From Simmondsia chinensis (lineage: Eukaryota; Streptophyta; Magnoliopsida; Caryophyllales; Simmondsiaceae): a stretch of DNA of 64,000 nucleotides. The translations under genes were made by a program, and so were the position numbers. Every line of letters starts with the position of its first letter. Position 1 is the first letter of the stretch. This document shows, in pieces, positions 58,099 through 64,000 of the stretch. The notes under the pieces are model-generated. The model searched no databases. It saw only the letters and a list, made by a program, of their open reading frames with translations, and had not been told where the DNA came from. The stretch lies in NCBI GenBank assembly GCA_018398585.1, contig JAGTTD010000007.1, positions 9,141,320 through 9,205,319 on the forward strand, read 5' to 3'.

Positions 58099-58367
58099 TA
58101 TTACGATTTACTTACTGTTATCGTTCTTTTTTATTTCCTTTTTTTGGTGTTGGGCCATATGTATTTGTTTTGGGCCTCATTATTTGTTTTTAGCCCATTT
58201 TCTTTTGCCTTGCTTTTGCTGTATTTTTAATTAAGCTTTTGTTGTATTTTTTATACATAAAAATATCACAGGAGAGAGAAACTCTCGTTCCCCCTCTCCT
58301 TCTTCTCATCTTCACCAAATGTTAGGGTTTGACTACAATTGTTTCACCAAATTATTTGAACTTGTTA
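58099..58367 (+). repeat. 3' LTR of the 5.1-kb copia element
   Basis: It is 269 bp long, preceded by the polypurine tract and followed by the duplication gctgt. Confidence 0.92.
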
Positions 58368-58372
58368 GCTGT

Positions 58373-58610
58373 AGTGACGATAAGTACTTGAAACTATTAC
58401 TTGGTTACTGGCTACAACAAATATGCTTTGTCCCAGGGCCCGATAACCTGACTTAAAGTAGCTTCTGATACTATTTTAAGTCCCTGATTTTTTGGCTCCC
58501 CGTAGCTTGTATTGGCCCCAAGAGAGCTCATCCATTGGATCCCAAGTACCATGTGGCACCCTGTGTTGAGCGAAAATATGAAATTTGCAAAACATAAGTC
58601 TCACTATATA
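58373..58610 (-). pseudogene. Upstream part of the gypsy pol fragment (protease-RT linker)
   Basis: Minus-strand reading near 58,560-58,500 gives HMVLGIQWMSSLGPIQ, the MVLGxQWLxxLGPI stretch between protease and RT in gypsy elements. It continues the fragment at 53,247 across the copia insertion. Stops are present. Confidence 0.7.
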
Positions 58611-58739
58611 CGAAATGTATATAGGTTTTATTGATTTAGGATCCGAACCTATTCAAAGTGATGTACGCCCTTAATTACATCTCCATCAAGAGAATACTCT
58701 TTGATTCCGACGGATGAAATGTTTATGTTTAACTCAATT

Positions 58740-59825
58740 GACTAGGTGGCTAGGCAATTAATTGACTTAAGTCTACGGGAGACACTTTAGGATTATTTGT
58801 ATTTGTGTTCAACTTGAAGGTTATTTGGGTCTAATGGTGACTTAGGAGTCATTTGTACTTAGGTTTGACCCGAAAAGTATTTTGGATTTAGGCTTGACTC
58901 AAAAGTCTTTTTCAGACTGGAGTTTGACTTGGGTTTAGGTTCAACTTAGAAATCATGTTGGACTTGATTTGATTTTGGTGTAGATTTGACTTGAAAATTT
59001 TAACTTAATTTAGAAATTTGGATTTTTGTTTGCTTGGTAAGTCATTTGGGTTTAGGTTTGAATTAGAAGCAATCTTCATTTGCTAGACTTAAGAGTAGCA
59101 TCGAATTTCAGTTTGACTGAGAAGTTATTTTACATCGGGGTTTGACCTAGAGTTCATTTGGATTGGAGTTTAACTTAGACATAAAATTGACCGTTTGAAT
59201 TTGAGTTTAACTTTGAAGATATTTTGGTTTAGGCTTGACATTTAGGATTTGAAATTGGCGTGGGATTCACTTAGAATTTCTATTTGACATAAATTCCAAC
59301 TTTACCTTAGAATTTGGGTTGGGTTTAGGTTTGGTATAAGTCATATAGTACTTTGATTTCGCATGGGAGCTTTTTGTGTTTGAGTTTGGTATAAAAGTTG
59401 ATTTGGATTTAAGTCTAACACAGAGGTCAATTTGTTTTAAACTTGATATAAGCTTTAGCTTGACATTAGAATAACGTTTTTTCTTTGAACTTGGATTTGG
59501 CATAAAATTCGTGACGACTTTAGGTATGACATAATATCTATTTAGGTTTAGGTGTGACATGGTAGTCAACTAAAGGTTTATGTCATTTTGAATTTAAGTT
59601 TGAGCTTGACGGAAGTAAATCTAGATTTTTGGGTACAAAATAAAATTTAATTTGGGTTTAAGTTGACATGGAAGTCGTCCCTTTTGAAATTTGGTTTCAC
59701 ATGTGAATGTTTTTGGATTTGGGTTTAATATGGAAGTCATTTTAAATTTAGGTCGGACATAAAGCTATTTTGATTTGGATTGGATATAAAGGTCATTTGG
59801 TTTCAGTTGCCTGAGTCAAATCAAA
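58740..59825. repeat. Degenerate tandem array, about 36-bp unit
   Basis: Units with the words ggtttgacttagaagtcat and ttggatttaggtttgac repeat about 28 times with much variation. Some units lack words or contain insertions. No frame is conserved. Confidence 0.7.
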
Positions 59826-60100
59826 TTGGGTCAACAAATTAGGATGTTGACATAATATTAATTCCACAAGAGAAAATGAATTTATTTTATTATATGTGCT
59901 ACACCCGAAATAGGTTGCCTGCGTACCCCTTTAAGGAATCAAGCCATTCGTAGTTTAACTTTATGTTGAAATTTGATTTAGAGCTGTTGGATCTTTTAGC
60001 TAGTCAAAGCATATTTGATCCAATTCATTTGTATTTTTTTTTTCCTTGAACTTCGAGTTCGAGGTCTTCCTTTTTTGTTATTTTGTAATCTGGTCAAATC
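59826..60100. other. AT-rich DNA with one gttgcctgcgtacc word, no gene
   Basis: Near 59,910 gttgcctgcgtaccccttta is followed by aaggaatcaagccattcgta. This is a longer-range relative of the unit in the next array. Confidence 0.4.
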
Positions 60101-60104
60101 AACC

Positions 60105-60560
60105 TTAATTTTAAATTGTCCTTGGTCAAACGACTTGAGTTCGGCATTTCATGTTAACACAATTCTAAAAAATAGAACGTCAAATTTTCCAAATTGATTT
60201 TTAATATTTGTAATCGCACCCAATTCTTAATCTCGGGTTTTCACCGTACCCTTTTCGGGATCAGGTCAACGTAGTTCTAGAAAATAGAATGTCAAGGTTT
60301 TCAAATTTGATATTTAAACATTTGCAACCGCACCCCGATTTTTTATTTTGGGTTTCCTATGTACCCTTTTCGGGATTAGTTTAATGTAGTTCTTAAAATA
60401 GAACATCTGGATTTTAATTTGATTTTTAAACATTTGCAATTGCACCCAACTTTTTGCATTGGGTTTCCTATGTACCCTTTTTGGGATCAGATTAACATAG
60501 TTCTGAAAATAGAATAATGATATTTTCAAATTCACTTTTAATATTGGTAATTTCAAAAAT
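60105..60560. repeat. Tandem array, about 117-bp unit
   Basis: About four units contain ttgggtttcctatgtaccct, tttcgggatcag, aacgtagttctaaaatagaa and ttaaacatttgcaattgcac. The first unit is diverged. Confidence 0.8.
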
Positions 60561-61154
60561 CCCCATTTCTCCATTCCTTTCAATTTTTTTCTTTCTTTCT
60601 TTAAACATTTTGGCTTCGTTTGGAATGCGGAAAATGTTGATAAAGGAAAAAAAATTGGAGGAAAGTGATTTTTCCGTGTTTGGAATACATGCAAGCTATG
60701 AAGGAAAAAAAATCCAATGAAAAATTTTTATAGTTTATAGTAGAATTTGAGGAAATGAAAAAAAAAAAAAAAAATTGAATTTAGGCCCAAGCCATGTTAA
60801 CTCCTTATGTATTATATTTGATCTCAGTTGTTGAATTAACAAGATCTGCTTTGTTTGTCACATAAATTCATTAAATACGTATATTTAGTGTATACAAAAA
60901 GCTTAAAATGAATAGAGTATTTATCATTTAAGATACTCGGTTGATAAAATATTTAAACTCGAGGTACCTGAATGTAATAATTTTTTGAGAAAATTTAGTT
61001 CTGGTACCTTGAGATTTGGTACATATTTTTCAGGTATCTTGAGATTTAGAATATTTTTGATATATTTTTAAATTTTCAAACTTTTTTACCTACCCTACGT
61101 ATAACTTTGTTGGGTTTCCATTACTTTATGATGACTTGCACTTAAAAAAATGAA
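60561..61154. other. AT-rich DNA with fold-back family fragments, no gene
   Basis: Near 60,955-61,030 there are ggtacctgaatg and tctggtaccttgagatttgg, fragments of the subrepeat used by the fold-back element that follows. 60,610-60,680 has two gtttggaat words around a GGAAAA patch. Confidence 0.45.
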
Positions 61155-61705
61155 AAATATCATTTATGTACCTCGAGGTTTGAACATGTGTCACTTAGAT
61201 ACTCTGACGTTTTAATACATACAATGGGTACCTTGAGTTTTAAACAATTTATCACTTAGTTACTTTAAAGTTTTATCAACTAGATAATTTTTTGTCAAAA
61301 TTCGATAGGATTTCATTACAAAACGGTAAAATTAAACATTTGACAGCCTATTAGTATCTTCACCAGAATTTGATTTTTTTGGCCCAAACTGCAAAAATGA
61401 CACATGATTGTGGTAATATTTAGGTAATTCATATTAACATCGATGAATATTTAATCACAATCACTCAATTTATAATGAAAATATTCGCATGACATATATA
61501 CTATTGTGATTATATATTATGTCAATATTTCTTGTATAAAGTTGGTGAGATTCTTATAAAATTTATCAAAATTCCAACATAGAGTACATAGGTAATAAAA
61601 TTTTCAAACCTCAGGATACTAAATTTTTTAAATTAAAATTTCAGGACACCTAGATGATAAATGTTCAAACTACAAGGCTTCTAAGTGATAATTTCCCTAA
61701 AAAAT
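61155..61705. mobile_element. Fold-back element, second copy of the 40,371-40,944 family
   Basis: The left arm (61,160-61,310) has tgtacctcgaggtttgaaca, cacttagatactctgacg and atgggtaccttgagttttaa. The right arm, reverse complemented, has agggaaattatcacttagaa, catctaggtgtcctgaaatt and tatcctgaggtttgaaaatt. The word ccaacatagagtacataggt matches the arm interior of the first copy. It is non-coding and more diverged than the first copy. Confidence 0.6.
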
Positions 61706-62399
61706 ACCTAAAGACTTTAATATTTATATTTATAATAATTTTAAAATATATAGTATTTTCAAAATTTAAAAAATGTTTAAATCCTTAAAAATACTATAAA
61801 TATTTAAAAATATCTAAAAATTTAAAATATTTAAAACATTTATATATATTGAAAATATTTAATATATTGAAAAATATTAATATATTTCAAAAATATTTTA
61901 AACTAAGATATCTAAACCAAGTGTTTTCTAAAATATTTAAATTTCATTATCTCTGATGGTATGTATTGAAGTATCAAGTATATAAATGATAATTAAACTC
62001 AGGTTGCCATAAATAATAAATTTCTAGCGGAACAACATTAAGAACAATGACTAGAAAAATCACTTGGCTTAAACGATGTAAAGAGAACATAGCTTATTAA
62101 ATTAGACTAATTATTTTTTTCATTTTATTTTCTACCAACCAAACAAAGGAAAAAAAAAAGATCTTGGAAGCATTCTTTTTCCCTTGACTTCCAAATAACG
62201 GAAAAAAAGTCATTTTTCTTTATTTTTTTTTCATCTACTTTTTTTTCTCACATTTTTCTTTCCTTCAAATTTTCTTAATTTCAAAAGAAGCTTTTGTTTT
62301 CTTTTTAAATAAAAAAGAAAGAAAAAGAAATTGGGGGATGGTACAGTACTGACCCCCCCTCTTTTTATTTTTTTCTTTTCCTTAAAAATTTAGATTTTA

Positions 62400-62640
62400 T
62401 GGCAATGTTAATTGAATTTCAAGGATCCGATAGAGTTCAATTGGAACTGTTAAGTTTTGAGGATCCAAAAAGAAAAATAAAGAATCCACTTAGATATTTA
62501 AAACTGTTAGGTTTCAAAGACCCGGCAAGTCTGTATGAATAACTTGACCCATTAGGTTCTAAGGACCTGAAAGGGTCCAAATTTTAACATTTAAAATCGA
62601 TAGGTTTTATGGATTAGGGACGGTCCATATGAACAGTGGA
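62400..62640. repeat. Degenerate tandem repeat, about 60-70 bp unit
   Basis: Words such as ttaagttttgaggatcc, gttaggtttcaaagaccc, attaggttctaaggacc and gataggttttatgga recur, about four units. Confidence 0.55.
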
Positions 62641-62704
62641 CCCGACTTAGAAATCCTTTTTTTCTTCTTAAAGCTTCGGCATAGATCAAAATAATTTATA
62701 GTTT

Positions 62705-63235
62705 TTTTTAATACCCCCACGTAGGATCTTTTGAATCCATCGTGGATTAAGGATGTCCTTTCGAACCATGCCCACATGATATCTTTTGATTCCTTCATGG
62801 GTTTAAACATCCCCATGTAGGATTTTTCAATCCATAATGGGTTAACCTGCTACCCTTTCAGGCCACGCCCATGCAAAATCTTTTCGATCCCATCGTGGGT
62901 TTAAACACCCCCACATAGGATTTTTCAATCCATCGTGGGTTAACTTGCTACCCTGTCAGTCCATGCCCACTCAAAATCTTTCGATCCCATCGTCTATTTA
63001 AATACCCCGACGTAGGATTTTTCAATCCGTTGTGGGTTAACTTGCTACCCATTTGGGCTATGCCCATGATGAATATTTTGATCCCATCGTGGGTTTAAAC
63101 ACCCCCACATAGAATTTTTTTAATCCATCGTGGGTTAACCTGCTACCCTTTTGCGCCATGCCCATCCAGAATCTTTCAATGCTATCGTGGGCTTATACAC
63201 CCCACGTAAGATTTTTTAATACATCGTGGGTTTAA
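62705..63235. repeat. Tandem array, about 115-bp unit
   Basis: About five units contain cacccccacataggattttt, caatccatcgtgggttaacc, tgctacccttt, gccatgcccat and cgatcccatcgtgggtttaa. Each unit contains catcgtgggtt twice, so it may derive from a half-length unit. Confidence 0.85.
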
Positions 63236-63239
63236 AACA

Positions 63240-64000
63240 TTTTAAAATTTAAGGGGGACATAGAAATTTGTTTTAATTCCGTTAGAGAGAAAAATCAGTC
63301 TTTTCTTTAGACTAATTTGAAATTAGGAGTAGATAAATAAAAATCAAAAGTAGAAAAGGAATGCTAAACTAGTATCAACAATTCTTTCTCCCCTTTTTAA
63401 AATTGATACAAATAAAACAAAACAAAAATTATTATTTATGTTATAAAACTATAGACATATTATACTCAAAAGAAAGAGAATAAAAATAAAATCCCAAATA
63501 TACTTGAAGAAAAATAGCAAGTATTTTATATCAGAACTAGAAAACCAAAGAAATAATTCTCTTTATATTTTATTATATAAAATCTTCTCTCTGAATCTTA
63601 ATTTTCATTTCTCTCTCTCTCATTTTTGCTGTTTCTTGCTTCTGCTGCTTTCAGTTCTTATGTTTAGCCTCTTACTTATACAAGCATTGAGGCGGTGATA
63701 GATGCTTACATGAGAAGAAAATAAATATGTATGTACATATACACACACACACACACACACAGTGGCGGATCTAGACACTTAACACTACAGGGTCCACATT
63801 TATAATAAAAGAAAATAAAAAAATTTTATTAGTTAACAAAAATATATAAATACATAATTAATAAAGGTATGTGTGTGTGTATATACATATAGGATAATTG
63901 CAAGGACAAAATACATTATTAATTAACATAATCCTATATTAGTTGTTTAAAAACTGCAGTAAAAAGAAAAAAACTAAGCTAAAAAAGAAAGAGCTAAACT
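63240..64000. other. AT-rich DNA to the window edge, no gene
   Basis: It contains a (CA)n tract (63,738-63,761) and a gtggcggatctagac word often seen in plant repeats, with (TG)n near 63,869-63,878. A C-T-rich patch lies at 63,612-63,660. Confidence 0.4.

Larger units (their letters stand above)
53253..58367 (+). mobile_element. Nearly full-length Ty1/copia element inserted in the gypsy fragment
   Basis: The LTRs are 53,253-53,528 (276 bp) and 58,099-58,367 (269 bp). The ends look like tattatgat...atcatgtta, that is TA...TA where TG...CA is usual. The primer site TGGTATCAGAGT follows directly at 53,529-53,540. The purine tract aagggggcg is at 58,090-58,098. The flanks gctct (53,248-53,252) and gctgt (58,368-58,372) match at 4 of 5. 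Order: gag, protease, integrase, RT, RNase H. At 5.1 kb it is full-length for copia, but many in-frame stops (often TAG/TGA) inactivate it. Confidence 0.93.

Overview
The window is repeat-dense nuclear DNA from a flowering plant, most likely a eudicot. The support is one recognisable intron-bearing plant gene (LSM3), a histone H3 relic, Ty1/copia and Ty3/gypsy elements including a chromovirus, a TRIM, a large non-coding LARD-like element and an RTE-type LINE with a (TTG)n tail. I cannot name the species. Only LSM3 looks like an intact host gene. Most of the rest is transposable elements nested in one another, minisatellite-like arrays and AT-rich DNA with no recognisable genes. || Layout. 1-650: 3' end and LTR of a Ty3/gypsy element. 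660-3,470: three degenerate tandem arrays around unassigned DNA. 4,319-4,889: 5'-truncated RTE LINE with a 20-bp target duplication. 5,012-15,426: minus-strand chromovirus (gag, protease, RT, RNase H, integrase, chromodomain). Its gag is split by a second LTR element (about 9,122-14,397), which has an unrecognised, decayed reading frame of about 1,000 codons. 15,885-16,960: MITE-like repeats. 17,085-20,044: minus-strand histone H3 pseudogene broken by a 2.0-kb LTR element and a 538-bp TRIM, each with target duplications, plus a 1-bp deletion. 20,570-22,245: fold-back and MITE-like repeats. || 22,294-39,595: one minus-strand copia element expanded to about 17 kb by two insertions. These are a 2.2-kb poly(A) retroposon in integrase (25,711-27,950) and a 9.2-kb plus-strand LARD-like element in gag (29,080-38,316). 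The LARD-like element has almost no coding sequence but carries tandem arrays of about 30, 188, 66 and 49 bp. 39,800-40,945: MITE and fold-back elements. || 43,341-51,151: LSM3 on the minus strand (three exons, 97 codons). Intron 2 is 1.35 kb with a MITE-like repeat. Intron 1 is about 6.2 kb with a LINE fragment and a 2.1-kb LTR element. 51,930-58,610: decayed minus-strand gypsy pol interrupted by a nearly complete plus-strand copia element (53,253-58,367). 58,740-63,240: four tandem-repeat arrays and another fold-back element. The window ends in AT-rich DNA with a CA/TG inverted repeat. || All boundaries, motifs and duplications were read by eye. No database search or alignment program was run.
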